Shown in pieces: positions 49,841-59,017 of a stretch of DNA of 64,000 nt. The notes beneath the pieces are model-generated. The model was not told the DNA's origin and made no database searches. It saw nothing but the letters and a program-made list of their open reading frames with translations. Source of the DNA: Streptomyces leeuwenhoekii. Lineage in GTDB: Bacteria > Actinomycetota > Actinomycetes > Streptomycetales > Streptomycetaceae. The stretch lies in assembly GCF_001013905.1 (NCBI RefSeq), contig NZ_LN831790.1:3238001-3302000 (forward strand), given 5' to 3'. Numbering within the stretch: the stretch's first letter is position 1; every line of letters starts with the position of its first letter. The translations under genes and the position numbers were made by a program.

Positions 49841-51880
49841 TCATCCGCCCAGCGAGGCGCGCAGCCGCCCGGCGTCGGTGACCGGCGCGTCGCAGGTGAA
49901 GGCGCGGCAGACGTACGCGGCCGGGGCGCCGCCGACCAGGGGCCGCCCGGCCAGCAGCGGGAACTCGTCGCTGCCCTCGGTGCCGACGGCGACGACCGCG
50001 CCCGGCGCGGTCCCCAGCAGGGCCGTCCGGTGCAGGGTGCGGGTCGCCTCGTCGTCGAGGGCGGGGCCCACGACGGCGACCTCGCGCGGCCCGTCGAGCA
50101 GGGCCTCGGCGACGGCGAGCCCCCAGCCGACGAAGCGGGGCACGCGCGGGCCGAGTGCCTTCACCACGCCGAGGGCGCGCTCGGCGGCGGTGCGGTGCGG
50201 CTCGGAGCCGGTGTGGGCGGCGTAGGAGAGCAGGGCGCCCGCGGCGGCGGTCCAGCCGGAGGGGGTGGCGTTGTCGGTGGGGTCCTGGGGGCGGCGGATC
50301 AGCCGCTCGGCGTCGGCGGCGGTGTCGTACAGCGAGCCCGCCTCGTCGGTGAACCGGGTCAGGACGTGATCGAGGAGCAGCCCGGCGAAGTCCAGCCAGA
50401 CGCCCTCGCCGGTGACGGACGCGAGCGCCAGGAAGCCCTCGGCGACGTCGGCGTAGTCCTCCAGCACCCCGGCGTTGGCGCCCGCCTGCCCGTCCTTGCT
50501 GGTGCGGGTGAGGCGGGCGTGGTCGTCGAGGTGCAGCCGGACCAGGAGGTCGGCGGCGGCGACGGCGGCCTCGATCAGGTCGGGCCGGTCGAAGCAGGCG
50601 CCGGTCTCGGCGAGGGCGGCGATCGCCAGGCCGTTCCAGGCGGCGACCACCTTGTCGTCGCGGCCGGGCGCGGGCCGCTGCGCCCGGGCGGCGAGCAGCC
50701 GCTCCCGGACGGAGGCGATCCGCCCGGCGTCGAAGACCCCCTCGTGCTGCGGGAGCTGGAGCACGGACGAGCCGTGCTCGAAGGTGCCCTCCTCGGTCAC
50801 GCCGAAGTACGGGGCGGCGAGGTCGGCGTCCGCCTCGCCGAGCACCTCCCGGAGCTGCTCGGGCGTCCAGACGTAGTAGGCGCCCTCGACGTGCTTCCCC
50901 GTCCCGTCGTCGCTGTCGGCGTCGAGCGCGGAGGCGAAACCGCCCTCGGCGGTCCGCAGGTCACGCACCATGAAGTCGGCCGTCTCCAGGGCCACCCGGC
51001 GGGCGAGCTCGGAGCCGGTTGAGCGCCACAGATGGGTGTACACCCGGCACAGCAGCGCGTTGTCGTACAGCATCTTCTCGAAATGGGGCACGACCCAGTC
51101 ACGGTCGACGGAGTACCGGGCGAAGCCACCGCCGAGCTGGTCGTAGATGCCGCCGCGGGCCATCCGCTCGCAGGTGTCCTGCGCCATCTGGAGGGCGCCC
51201 TCGGAGCCGGTGCGGGCGTGGTGGCGCAGCAGGAACTCGATCACCATGGACGGCGGGAACTTCGGCGCCCCGCCGAAGCCGCCGCGCTGCGGGTCGTACT
51301 CCCGGGTCAGCCCGAGCAGCGCCTGCGCGAGCTCCGCCTCGCCCGGCGCCTGGGCGTCGCCGTAGGAGATCTCCCGTCCGGCGAGCTCGCGGACGATGTT
51401 GCCCGCGACGTCGGCGACCTCCTCCCGCCGCTCGGTCCACGCCTGGTGGACGCCCTGGAGCACCTGCCGGAAGGACGGCATGCCGTGCCGGGGCGCGGGC
51501 GGGAAGTACGTGCCGAAGTAGAACGGTTCGCCGTCCGGCGTGAGGAAGACCGTCATGGGCCAGCCGCCCTGCCCGGTCGCCGCCTGCACGGCCTCCATGT
51601 AGACGGCGTCGACGTCGGGGCGCTCCTCGCGGTCGACCTTGACGCTGACGAAGTGCGCGTTGAGGTAGTCGGCCGTGGCCGGGTCCTCGAACGACTCGTG
51701 CGCCATCACATGGCACCAGTGGCAACTGGAGTACCCGACGCTCAGCAGCACGGGCAGGTCCCGCCTGCGCGCCTCCTCGAACGCCTCCCGCGACCAGGGC
51801 CACCAGTCGACGGGGTTGTCGGCGTGCTGAAGCAGGTACGGGGACGTCTCGTGCGCCAGTCGGTTCGGCATGGTGTCCAT
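49841..51880 (-). CDS. Thioredoxin-domain protein of the YyaL/DUF255 family
   Basis: A 679-residue cytoplasmic protein. An N-terminal thioredoxin-like domain (about 1-165) has the CxxC motif in [16 protein letters not shown] (about residues 48-62). A six-hairpin (alpha/alpha) glycosidase-like toroid (about 200-560) follows, and a C-terminal domain ends the protein. The N-terminus [20 protein letters not shown] is a family hallmark. The ATGs at 51880 and 51871 are alternative starts. The function of these proteins, related to human SPATA20, is not known. Confidence 0.93.
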   Translation of the reverse strand: MDTMPNRLAHETSPYLLQHADNPVDWWPWSREAFEEARRRDLPVLLSVGYSSCHWCHVMAHESFEDPATADYLNAHFVSVKVDREERPDVDAVYMEAVQAATGQGGWPMTVFLTPDGEPFYFGTYFPPAPRHGMPSFRQVLQGVHQAWTERREEVADVAGNIVRELAGREISYGDAQAPGEAELAQALLGLTREYDPQRGGFGGAPKFPPSMVIEFLLRHHARTGSEGALQMAQDTCERMARGGIYDQLGGGFARYSVDRDWVVPHFEKMLYDNALLCRVYTHLWRSTGSELARRVALETADFMVRDLRTAEGGFASALDADSDDGTGKHVEGAYYVWTPEQLREVLGEADADLAAPYFGVTEEGTFEHGSSVLQLPQHEGVFDAGRIASVRERLLAARAQRPAPGRDDKVVAAWNGLAIAALAETGACFDRPDLIEAAVAAADLLVRLHLDDHARLTRTSKDGQAGANAGVLEDYADVAEGFLALASVTGEGVWLDFAGLLLDHVLTRFTDEAGSLYDTAADAERLIRRPQDPTDNATPSGWTAAAGALLSYAAHTGSEPHRTAAERALGVVKALGPRVPRFVGWGLAVAEALLDGPREVAVVGPALDDEATRTLHRTALLGTAPGAVVAVGTEGSDEFPLLAGRPLVGGAPAAYVCRAFTCDAPVTDAGRLRASLGG

Positions 51881-52075
51881 CCTGCCCCAGTACCCGCCCC
51901 GCGCCGGACGGCACACCGCCGGGCCCGCCGTCCGTCCCCTCCCCGCGGGACACGGGCCCGGCGCACCGCCGCCGGGACGAGGGGCGCCGGAAGGCGGGGT
52001 GCGGACGTGGCGGCTCGGCGGGGTGTCGGGCCGAGCCACCGCGCCCGGGGGATGAGGGGCGGAGGCCGCCGCGGG

Positions 52076-52309
52076 TCAGCCCTTGGCGGGGGCGCTGCCG
52101 GCGTCTGTGCCCGGCTCCGCGTTCGGGTCCGCGGCCTCCTTGAAGTCGACCTTGCCCATGTGCCTGTTCATCGACTTCATCAGACCCCACACCGCCAGGG
52201 CCATCACCGCGAAGACGATGAAGCCGAGGACACCGGGGGTGACCTTGTCCTTGTCGACCTCGGCGAGGGTGACGAGGTGCGTCATTGCCAGGCTTGCGCT
52301 TGCGCTCAT
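52076..52309 (-). CDS. Small single-pass membrane protein downstream of mca
   Basis: A 77-residue protein with one membrane helix (PGVLGFIVFAVMALAVWGLM, about 27-46) and an acidic, disordered C-terminal tail. It starts two bases after the mca stop codon and is therefore translationally coupled to mca. Homologues occupy the same place in many Streptomyces. Its role is unknown; an ATG at 52318 within mca or one at 52285 are alternative starts. Confidence 0.8.
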   Translation of the reverse strand: MSASASLAMTHLVTLAEVDKDKVTPGVLGFIVFAVMALAVWGLMKSMNRHMGKVDFKEAADPNAEPGTDAGSAPAKG

Positions 52310-52310
52310 G

Positions 52311-53192
52311 TCAGGCATTGTCCCGGATGCCCGCGAAGAGGTCGTCCTCGGGGAGGGAGGTGTCCACGAGGGACTTCGCGAGCTCGTACTCCTCGGTGGG
52401 CCAGACCTCCTTCTGGAGCTCCATCGGCACCCGGAACCAGCCGCCGTCGGGGTCGATCTGCGTGGCGTGCGCGATCAGCGCCTTGTCGCGGATCTCGAAG
52501 AAGTCGGCGCAGGGCACGTACGTGGTCAGGGTGCGCTCGGGGCGGTCGGACTCGTCCCACCGCTTGAGCCACTCGCCGTAGGGCGACTCCAGGCCGCGCT
52601 CGGTCATCGCCTGGTGCAGCGCCTCGGTGCGGGGCCGGTTGAAGCCCTGGTTGTAGTACAGCTTCAGCGGCTGCCAGGCCGGGCCGAACTCGGCCTCCGG
52701 GTACTTCTCCGTGTCCGTCGCGCCCTCGAACGCCACCATCGTGATCTTGTGGGTCATGATGTGGTCCGGGTGCGGGTAGCCGCCGTTCTCGTCGTAGGTG
52801 GTGATCACCTGGGGACGGAAGGAGCGGATCTTCCGCACCAGCTCGCCGGCGGCCTTGTCGACGTCCTCCAGGGCGAAGCAGCCCTCCGGCAGCGGCGGCA
52901 GCGGGTCGCCCTCGGGCAGGCCGGAATCGACGAAGCCGAGCCATTCCTGCTTGACGCCGAGGATCTCCCGGGCCTCGTCCATCTCCTTCTTGCGCACCTC
53001 GTGGATGTGCTCCTCGATGTACGCGTCGCCCTGGAGCTTGGGGTTGAGGATGGAGCCGCGTTCGCCGCCCGTGCAGGTCACCACCAGCACGTCCACCCCC
53101 TCGGACACGTACTTCGCCATGGTGGCCGCGCCCTTGCTCGACTCGTCGTCGGGGTGGGCGTGGACGGCCATCAGTCGTAGCTGGTCAGTCAA
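52311..53192 (-). CDS. mca: Mycothiol S-conjugate amidase
   Basis: A 293-residue zinc amidase of the LmbE/PIG-L family that cleaves mycothiol conjugates to release mercapturates, a detoxification step specific to actinobacteria. The zinc motif HAHPDDE (about 11-17) and the second ligand in ENGGYPHPDHIMTH (about 134-147) are present. TTG at 53192 has GAGG eight bases upstream and gives the usual MTDQLRLMAV N-terminus; an ATG seven codons in is less likely. A SigR-like promoter lies further upstream. Confidence 0.96.
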   Translation of the reverse strand: MTDQLRLMAVHAHPDDESSKGAATMAKYVSEGVDVLVVTCTGGERGSILNPKLQGDAYIEEHIHEVRKKEMDEAREILGVKQEWLGFVDSGLPEGDPLPPLPEGCFALEDVDKAAGELVRKIRSFRPQVITTYDENGGYPHPDHIMTHKITMVAFEGATDTEKYPEAEFGPAWQPLKLYYNQGFNRPRTEALHQAMTERGLESPYGEWLKRWDESDRPERTLTTYVPCADFFEIRDKALIAHATQIDPDGGWFRVPMELQKEVWPTEEYELAKSLVDTSLPEDDLFAGIRDNA

Positions 53193-53304
53193 GACTCAAT
53201 CCTCGGTCAAGTCGGCGCCCTGTGTGTCGGCGCAGTCCAATGGGTGCCGCCCCGGGGGCTCCGCGAGGGGCGGCGGTCGGGTGGCAGGCGGGGGCTTCTA
53301 TAGT

Positions 53305-53330
53305 GACCGAATCGGAGGACGAATAATTCC
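53305..53330 (-). promoter_or_regulatory. Possible SigR-type promoter upstream of mca
   Basis: On the minus strand GGAAT (53330-53326) and GTC (53307-53305) are 18 bp apart, one base off the SigR consensus GGAAT-N18-GTT. It lies about 115 bp before the TTG start. mca is a known SigR-type target in S. coelicolor, which supports the call. Confidence 0.4.
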
Positions 53331-53391
53331 GGAGCCGGGCTCCGGGGCCTCTTTCGGGACATCCCGTCCCGCTCCTGCCGAGAGGACGATC

Positions 53392-53790
53392 ATGAGCACG
53401 GCGAGCACGCGACTTCCCGAGGGCCGCTACGGCCGCTCCTCGGACGAACGGGCCGACCGCACGCTCAAGACCGTCGGCGCCGTCCTGGCGGTGCTGCTGC
53501 TCGCCCTGGTCGGCTACTTCGGCTACCACTACGTCGGCAAGAACGAGATCAGCGCCGAAGTGATCAGCTTCGACATCTCCGAGGACGCGGTCGAGGTGCA
53601 TCTGGAGGTCCGCAAGGACGCCGGCGCCGACGGCTACTGCACCCTGCGCTCCCAGGCGGAGAGCGGCGAGGAGGTCGGCCGGGCCGACTTCCGCTTCGGC
53701 GGGGACGACACCCGCATCGACCGGGTCGTCACGCTCCGTACCAAGGCCCAGGGCACCACGGCCGAGCTCCTCGGCTGCCACGCCGACTGA
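53392..53790 (+). CDS. DUF4307 family membrane protein
   Basis: A 132-residue protein with a cytoplasmic N-terminus (RLPEGRYGRSSDERADR), one membrane helix (about 30-50) and an extracytoplasmic beta-rich domain with two conserved cysteines (GYCTLRSQ and LLGCHAD). This is DUF4307, found next to mca across actinobacteria. AGAGGAC precedes the ATG. It is divergent from mca, and the shared position suggests a link to thiol or envelope stress, which is inference. Confidence 0.88.
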   Translation: MSTASTRLPEGRYGRSSDERADRTLKTVGAVLAVLLLALVGYFGYHYVGKNEISAEVISFDISEDAVEVHLEVRKDAGADGYCTLRSQAESGEEVGRADFRFGGDDTRIDRVVTLRTKAQGTTAELLGCHAD

Positions 53791-53967
53791 CACCGACGGA
53801 CACGGCCGGAATACCCACCCGCTGACCTGCGTTGACGCAGATCTGGGGGCTTATGTCCTCCCCCTTTCGTCCCTGAATTGTTAGGCTCGTGGTTTCGCCC
53901 ATCCGTGGAGGAACATTCTTCTGGGTAGGGCGATGCTTTGTATTCCCAGTACCTACGAGGAGCACCT

Positions 53968-54465
53968 GTGACCCAGACCAGCGAGAACGTCACCTGGCTG
54001 ACCCAGGAGGCGTACAACAAGCTCAAGGACGAGCTTGAGTACCTTACTGGTCCCGCGCGCACGGAGATCGCCGCGAAGATCGCCGCCGCGCGCGAGGAGG
54101 GCGACCTGCGTGAGAACGGCGGGTACCACGCGGCCAAGGAGGAGCAGGGCAAGCAGGAGCTCCGTGTGCGCCAGCTGACCCAGCTCCTCGAGAACGCCAA
54201 GGTCGGCGAGCCGCCGGCGTCGAACGGCGCGGTGGCACCGGGCATGGTGGTCACCATCGCCTTCGACGGCGACGAGGACGACACGCTGACCTTCCTGCTC
54301 GCCTCCCGCGAGTACGCGAGCTCCGAGATCGAGACCTACTCGCCGCAGTCCCCGCTGGGCGGTGGCGTCATCGGCCACAAGGTCGGCGAGAACGCGGAGT
54401 ACGAGCTGCCGAACGGCAAGAAGGCCTCGGTGAAGATCCTCAAGGCCGAGCCGTACAACGGCTGA
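53968..54465 (+). CDS. greA: Transcription elongation factor GreA
   Basis: A 165-residue GreA that rescues backtracked RNA polymerase by stimulating transcript cleavage. The N-terminal coiled coil (about 1-80) carries the acidic tip in AAAREEGDLRENGGYH; the C-terminal FKBP-like domain (about 90-165) shows SPLGGGVIGHKVGE. GTG at 53968 has CGAGGAGC six bases upstream. A short AT-rich block with TAGGCT (about 53882-53887) is a likely -10 element. A perfect hairpin ends the transcript. Confidence 0.97.
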   Translation: MTQTSENVTWLTQEAYNKLKDELEYLTGPARTEIAAKIAAAREEGDLRENGGYHAAKEEQGKQELRVRQLTQLLENAKVGEPPASNGAVAPGMVVTIAFDGDEDDTLTFLLASREYASSEIETYSPQSPLGGGVIGHKVGENAEYELPNGKKASVKILKAEPYNG

Positions 54466-54495
54466 CGGACCTGGGGCCCTTCGACGACAGGCCCT

Positions 54496-54531
54496 GAGGC
54501 CCCCGGCGTCCCCGGTGACGCCGGGGGCCTC
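54496..54531. terminator. Terminator after greA
   Basis: GAGGCCCCCGGCGTC (54496-54510) and its perfect complement (54517-54531) with a 6-nt loop lie 30 bp after the greA stop, between greA and the convergent ilvA. Confidence 0.8.
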
Positions 54532-54637
54532 TGCGCTCCGTCGGCACCGTCCGCGGCGCGCGGCCGTCCGGGGGACACGGACCGGGCGGGCCCGTCGCGA
54601 GGCCCGCGCCCCGCACGCCCCCCCGATACCGGCCCGC

Positions 54638-55867
54638 TCAGGCCATGACCGTGTAGCCCGCGTCGCGCAGCGCCCGGCCGACCTCGGCGCAGTGCACCGG
54701 GCCCTCGGTCTCCAGATGAAGCTCGACCTCCGCCTCCGTGAGACCCAGCCGCGGATCGGTGCGCACATGGCTCACGTCCAGGACGTTGGCGTCCACCGCC
54801 GACAGCACGCCGAGCAGCGTGGCCAGGGCGCCCGGCCGGTCCGTCAGACGCAGGCGGACGGCCAGATAGCGGCCCTGCGCGGCCATGCCGTGGCGCAGCA
54901 CCCGCTGCATCAGAACCGGATCGACGTTCCCGCCGGACAGCACCGCGACGACCGGCCCCTCGAAGGCGTCCGGCTCGCTCAGCAGGGCCGCCACCGGGCT
55001 CGCCCCGGCCGGCTCGACGACCAGCTTCGCCCGCTCCAGGCACAGCAGCAGCGCGGCCGACAGGTCGTCCTCGGTGACCGTGCGGACCTCGTCCACCAGA
55101 TCGCCGACGATGCCGAACGGCACGTCGCCGGGCCGCCCGACCTTGATGCCGTCGGCCATCGTCGCCGGGTTGCGCACCGAGACCGGGCGCCCGGCGGCCA
55201 GCGACGGCGGGTACGCCGCCGCGCCCTCCGCCTGGACGCCGACGATCCGCACATCCGGCCGGATCTCCTTCACCGCCACCGCTATCCCGGCCGCCAGCCC
55301 ACCGCCGCCGATGCCGACGACGATCGTGCGGACCTCCGGGCACTGCTCCAGGATCTCCAGGCCGACCGTGCCCTGGCCGGCGATGACGTCGGGGTGGTCG
55401 AAGGGGTGGATGAAGACCGCGCCGGTCCCCGCCGCGTACTCCTGCGCGGCGGCCAGCGTCTCGTCGACCACCTGGCCGTGCAGACGCACCTCCGCGCCGT
55501 AGTCGCGCGTCGCGCTGATCTTCGGCAGCGGGGCACCCTTCGGCATGAACACCGTCGACCGCACCCCGAGCAGCGTCGACGCGAGGGCTACCCCCTGCGC
55601 GTGATTTCCGGCGCTCGCGGCGACCACGCCGGCGGCCCGCTCCTCCGGCAGCAGCCCCGCGATCCGGACGTACGCGCCGCGCAGCTTGAACGATCCCGTC
55701 CGCTGGAGGTTCTCGCACTTGAGATGCACCGGGGCGCCGATCAGCCGGGACAGGTGCCTGCTGCCCTCCATCGCCGTCACCCGCGCCACGCCCGCCAGCA
55801 TCTTCTGGGCGCCGCGTACATCGTCGAGGGTGACGGGACGCAGGGAGGAGACCGTGCTGTAGCTCAT
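54638..55867 (-). CDS. ilvA: Threonine ammonia-lyase (threonine dehydratase)
   Basis: A 409-residue PLP enzyme that deaminates threonine to 2-oxobutyrate. Lys61 in TGSFKLRGA binds PLP, the Gly loop GIGGGGLAAG holds the phosphate, and SAGNHAQG is conserved. The last 75 residues (from VRLRLTDRPGALATLLGV) form an ACT-like regulatory domain, so this is the one-ACT-domain type. ATG at 55867. Related enzymes are often catabolic; whether isoleucine controls it cannot be told. Confidence 0.95.
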   Translation of the reverse strand: MSYSTVSSLRPVTLDDVRGAQKMLAGVARVTAMEGSRHLSRLIGAPVHLKCENLQRTGSFKLRGAYVRIAGLLPEERAAGVVAASAGNHAQGVALASTLLGVRSTVFMPKGAPLPKISATRDYGAEVRLHGQVVDETLAAAQEYAAGTGAVFIHPFDHPDVIAGQGTVGLEILEQCPEVRTIVVGIGGGGLAAGIAVAVKEIRPDVRIVGVQAEGAAAYPPSLAAGRPVSVRNPATMADGIKVGRPGDVPFGIVGDLVDEVRTVTEDDLSAALLLCLERAKLVVEPAGASPVAALLSEPDAFEGPVVAVLSGGNVDPVLMQRVLRHGMAAQGRYLAVRLRLTDRPGALATLLGVLSAVDANVLDVSHVRTDPRLGLTEAEVELHLETEGPVHCAEVGRALRDAGYTVMA

Positions 55868-56011
55868 GGCTCCAGCATCGCAGTTCACCGCCGCGGAGGC
55901 GGGGGGTGACCAACCCGCGGGATCCGCATGGCGCAGCGCCGGTACGCCCCGCCGCCCGGCCGCGTACCCTGTCCCCCAACCAGCAGCCCTCCACGAAGTG
56001 AGCCTCCGGCC

Positions 56012-56533
56012 ATGCCCACAACACCTGACATGACGGACCTGACGACCGTCGGTGACAGCGGTCTCCTCGACACGCTGCAGCACGAGGTGGCGGTGTTCGC
56101 CCGCCGTGCGGAACAGACCCGCCTCGGCGGAGTCGGGCAGGTGCGCAACTCGATGGACCGCGCCGCGTACCTGCTGCTCAACCGGCTCGACAAGGAGGGG
56201 CCGATGGGCGTCAAGGCGCTCGCCGCGAGCATGGGGATCGACTCCTCGACCGTCACGCGGCAGGTGGCTCCGCTCGTCGACACCGGACTCGTCAAGCGAA
56301 CCTCGCACCCCGAGGACGGGCGCGCGGTGGTGCTCCAGCTCTCCCCGCGCGGCGCCGCCCGTCTGGAGGAGGTGCGTTCCTCCAGACGGCAGCTCATGGC
56401 GGAGCTGACCCAGGACTGGGCGCCGGAGGAGCGCGAGGCGTTCTGCACGCTCCTCACGCGCTTCAACGGCGCGCTGTCCGCGCGGATGGCGCTCCAGGGC
56501 GTACCGGGCTCCGAGACGCCCCCCGCCTCCTAG
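56012..56533 (+). CDS. MarR-family transcriptional regulator
   Basis: A 173-residue winged-helix regulator. The DNA-binding part (about 55-120) shows AYLLLNRLDKEGPMGVKALA, MGIDSSTVTRQVAPLVDTGL and the wing RTSHPEDGRAVVLQLSPRG. N- and C-terminal helices form the dimer interface. ATG at 56012 has a weak ribosome site; an ATG at 56030 is possible. It is divergent from ilvA, with 144 bp between, and may control its own gene or ilvA. Confidence 0.92.
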   Translation: MPTTPDMTDLTTVGDSGLLDTLQHEVAVFARRAEQTRLGGVGQVRNSMDRAAYLLLNRLDKEGPMGVKALAASMGIDSSTVTRQVAPLVDTGLVKRTSHPEDGRAVVLQLSPRGAARLEEVRSSRRQLMAELTQDWAPEEREAFCTLLTRFNGALSARMALQGVPGSETPPAS

Positions 56534-56687
56534 GCACCGAGAAGCCCCGGGTTCCGCTTGCCGCCCGGCTCTTGACCCACGGCCCGCCGCGGGCCTCATA
56601 TGAGACCGGGTCCCGTGTCGCGGGCGGGCACGTCCCGCACCCGGCCGGGTCCCGTTCCCTCAGGGTCACCCTCAGGCGGGAGGCACG

Positions 56688-57209
56688 GTGCGAGAACGGC
56701 ATGCGTCCCGGGACGCCCGCCGGGCCGAGGAGTTCCGGGCCTTCGTCGCGGGCGCGGCGGGGCGGCTGCTGCACACCGCCACCCTGCTGACCGCGGAGGC
56801 GCCCGGCGACAACCCGCGCGCGCGGCGCCTGCTGACCCTCGCCCTGGCGCACACCTACGCCCGCTGGGACGGCCTGCGCGGCGAGGACGGCGAGGACCCC
56901 TACGACCGGGCCCGCCGGTATCTGGCGATCCGCTTCGCCCACGAGGCGCGAGGCCGCCGCGGCGCTCCCGGCCGTGCCCGGCCCCGGCCCCGCGGCCCGC
57001 TGGCCCGGCTGACCGCGCGGGAACGGCTGATCCTCGTCCTCAGGCTGTACGAGGGCGTCGCCGAGGAGCAGACGGCGGCCCTGCTGGGCCTGCCCGGGGA
57101 ACACGTCCGCACGGTGTGCGACCGGGCGGCGGCCACGGTGCTCCACCCGCCCCGGGGTCCCGCGCCGGCGGCGGAGCGGGGGACGGCGGCCGGGACGGCG
57201 GTGTCATGA
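56688..57209 (+). CDS. Sigma-70 region 4-like DNA-binding protein
   Basis: A 173-residue protein. The last third (about 105-150: LTARERLILVLRLYEGVAEEQ and LLGLPGEHVRTVCDRAAAT) is a sigma-70 region 4 HTH. The N-terminal part resembles a decayed region 2 without the conserved core. Gly/Pro/Arg-rich ends flank it. GTG at 56688 has CGGGAGG five bases upstream. The following small membrane protein could be its anti-sigma partner. It may be an atypical SigE-family ECF factor. Confidence 0.8.
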   Translation: MRERHASRDARRAEEFRAFVAGAAGRLLHTATLLTAEAPGDNPRARRLLTLALAHTYARWDGLRGEDGEDPYDRARRYLAIRFAHEARGRRGAPGRARPRPRGPLARLTARERLILVLRLYEGVAEEQTAALLGLPGEHVRTVCDRAAATVLHPPRGPAPAAERGTAAGTAVS

Positions 57210-57271
57210 GGCCCGCGCGCGGGTGCGCGGCCGTCCCGCGGCGGCCCGGCACCGCAGGGCGGTGCCCGTGA
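57206..57271 (+). CDS. Possible 21-residue bridging ORF between the sigma-like gene and its membrane partner
   Basis: An ATG overlapping the sigma-like gene's stop (ATGA at 57206-57209) opens a 21-codon frame whose TGA overlaps the GTG of the next gene (GTGA at 57268-57271). Its amino acids are Arg/Pro/Gly-rich and mean little by themselves. It may carry ribosomes between the two genes. Confidence 0.35.
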   Translation: MRPARGCAAVPRRPGTAGRCP

Positions 57272-57516
57272 ACCGGGCGGAGCGGGAGGCCGCCGTCCGG
57301 CGGATCATGCAGGAGTCCCCGCCGCGGGTGCCGCCGGAGCTGTACGCGGAGGCGCTGCGCCGTGGCCGGCGCATGCTCAGGCGGCGGGTGGCGGCCCGGC
57401 GCCTGATGTGGCTGCTGCTGTGCGCGGCGGCGCTGGCGTTCGCCGTGTGGGCGGTGACCGCCCGGCCCTGGGCGCGGCCGCCGTCGGAGACGACCCCGCC
57501 GCTGCCGGACTGGTGA
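57268..57516 (+). CDS. Small single-pass membrane protein, possible anti-sigma partner
   Basis: An 82-residue protein: a cytoplasmic N-terminus with a helix (NRAEREAAVRRIMQE ... ELYAEALRRGRRM), a membrane helix (LMWLLLCAAALAFAVWAV, about 44-61) and a short acidic Pro-rich tail. GTG at 57268 is chosen for the coupling; an in-frame GTG two codons earlier is possible. Its order, right after a sigma-like gene, suggests an anti-sigma or membrane tether role. Confidence 0.7.
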   Translation: MNRAEREAAVRRIMQESPPRVPPELYAEALRRGRRMLRRRVAARRLMWLLLCAAALAFAVWAVTARPWARPPSETTPPLPDW

Positions 57517-57606
57517 GCGGGCCGCCCCCGCGCCCTCTCTCGGGCCCCTCGTCCGGACCGTGCCCGGCTCCTCCGGACGAGGGACTCACCGGCCGGCTGG
57601 CTGACT

Positions 57607-57766
57607 AGGGTCTTCCGTTTGGATCAGGCCGGATCAGGGAGCGGGGTCTGGTGCCGTGCATCGCAAGGCGGAGGAGGGCGCCATGGCGGAGCCATGGCAA
57701 CCGACGACAACGCGGCGAGGCATGGCGCCAGGCCCCGCGAGCCCGGCATGAGCCAAACGAGAGGCC
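57607..57766. repeat. Structured intergenic repeat-like element
   Basis: 160 bp downstream of metB and after the membrane protein gene with high palindrome content. GCCATGGC occurs twice (57680-57687 and 57691-57698), and GGCGCCATG (57677-57685) is the inverse of CATGGCGCC (57721-57729). A GGATCAGG direct repeat is near 57618-57637. The element looks like one of the dispersed intergenic repeats of Streptomyces, but copy number cannot be seen in this window. Confidence 0.45.
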
Positions 57767-58921
57767 CTAGCCGAGTGCCTGCTGGAGGTCCTCCAGCAGG
57801 TCGTCGACGTTCTCGATGCCGACGGAGAGGCGCACCAGGTCGGCGGGCACCTCCAGGGCGGAACCGGCCGCCGAGGCGTGGGTCATCCGGCCGGGGTGCT
57901 CGATGAGGGACTCCACGCCGCCCAGGGACTCCCCGAGCGTGAACACCCGCGCGCGGTTGCAGACCTCGACGGCGGCCTCCTCGCCGCCCTCGACCCGGAA
58001 CGACACCATGCCGCCGAACGCCTTCATCTGCTTGGCGGCGATCTCGTGCCCGGGGTGTTCCGGCAGGCCCGGGTACAGGACGCTCGTCACACGCGCGTGC
58101 CGGGTCAGCATGTCGGCGATCCTGGTGGCGTTCTCGCTGTGCCGGTCCATCCGCACCGCGAGCGTCTTGGTGCCGCGCAGCACCAGCCAGGAGTCGAAGG
58201 GCCCGGCGACCGCGCCCATCGCGTTCTGGTGGAACGCCAGCTCCTCGCCGAGCTCCGGGTCGCCGACGATCAGCGCGCCGCCGACGACGTCGGAGTGGCC
58301 GCCCATGTACTTGGTCAGGGAGTGCACGACGACGTCCGCGCCGAGCGCGAGCGGCTGCTGGAGGTAGGGCGTGGCGAAGGTGTTGTCGACGACCAGCTTC
58401 GCGCCCGCGTCCCGGGTGACCTGGGCGACGGCGGCGATGTCGGTGACGCCCAGCAGCGGGTTGGAGGGCGTCTCCACCCACACGGCCTTGGTCTTCGGGG
58501 TGAGGGCGGCCCGTACGGCGGCGGGATCGCCGCTCTCGGCCACCGACCACTCCACGCCCCAGCGGGAGGCGACCTTGGCGAAGAGGCGGAAGGTGCCGCC
58601 GTAGGCGTCGTTGGGGATGACCACGTGGTCGCCGGGGCGCAGCAGCGTGCGCAGCAGGCAGTCCTCGGCCGCCAGTCCGGACGCGAAGGCGAGACCCCGG
58701 CGGCCGCCCTCCAGGGCGGCCAGGTTCTCCTCCAGCGCGGTGCGGGTCGGATTGGCGCTGCGGCTGTACTCGTAGCCGCCGCGCAGACCGCCGACGCCGT
58801 CCTGCTTGTAGGTCGACACCTGGTAGATCGGCGGGACGACCGCGCCCGTCAGGGGGTCGGCGGTGTTGCCCGCGTGGATCGCGAGCGTCTCGAAGTGCTG
58901 ACTGATGTGCCTGTCGCTCAT
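57767..58921 (-). CDS. metB: Cystathionine gamma-synthase
   Basis: A 384-residue Cys/Met-metabolism PLP enzyme that makes cystathionine from an activated homoserine and cysteine (transsulfuration or its reverse step). The PLP lysine is Lys204 in VVHSLTKYMGGHSD. Conserved PPIYQVSTYKQDGVGGLRGG and SRSANPTRTALE lie in the first 60 residues, and RVSVGIENVDDLLEDLQQAL-like RLSVGIENVDDLL ends the protein. ATG at 58921. Cystathionine gamma-lyase is a possible alternative call from sequence alone. Confidence 0.93.
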   Translation of the reverse strand: MSDRHISQHFETLAIHAGNTADPLTGAVVPPIYQVSTYKQDGVGGLRGGYEYSRSANPTRTALEENLAALEGGRRGLAFASGLAAEDCLLRTLLRPGDHVVIPNDAYGGTFRLFAKVASRWGVEWSVAESGDPAAVRAALTPKTKAVWVETPSNPLLGVTDIAAVAQVTRDAGAKLVVDNTFATPYLQQPLALGADVVVHSLTKYMGGHSDVVGGALIVGDPELGEELAFHQNAMGAVAGPFDSWLVLRGTKTLAVRMDRHSENATRIADMLTRHARVTSVLYPGLPEHPGHEIAAKQMKAFGGMVSFRVEGGEEAAVEVCNRARVFTLGESLGGVESLIEHPGRMTHASAAGSALEVPADLVRLSVGIENVDDLLEDLQQALG

Positions 58922-59017
58922 GGGCCCGAGGGTAGTGGGCGAGCGGCCCCGGCGGGTTTTCCACAAGGCCGCCGCACGGGTTGGCCAATTGTCGGCGCGG
59001 TCTGGTTCGCTTGAGAC

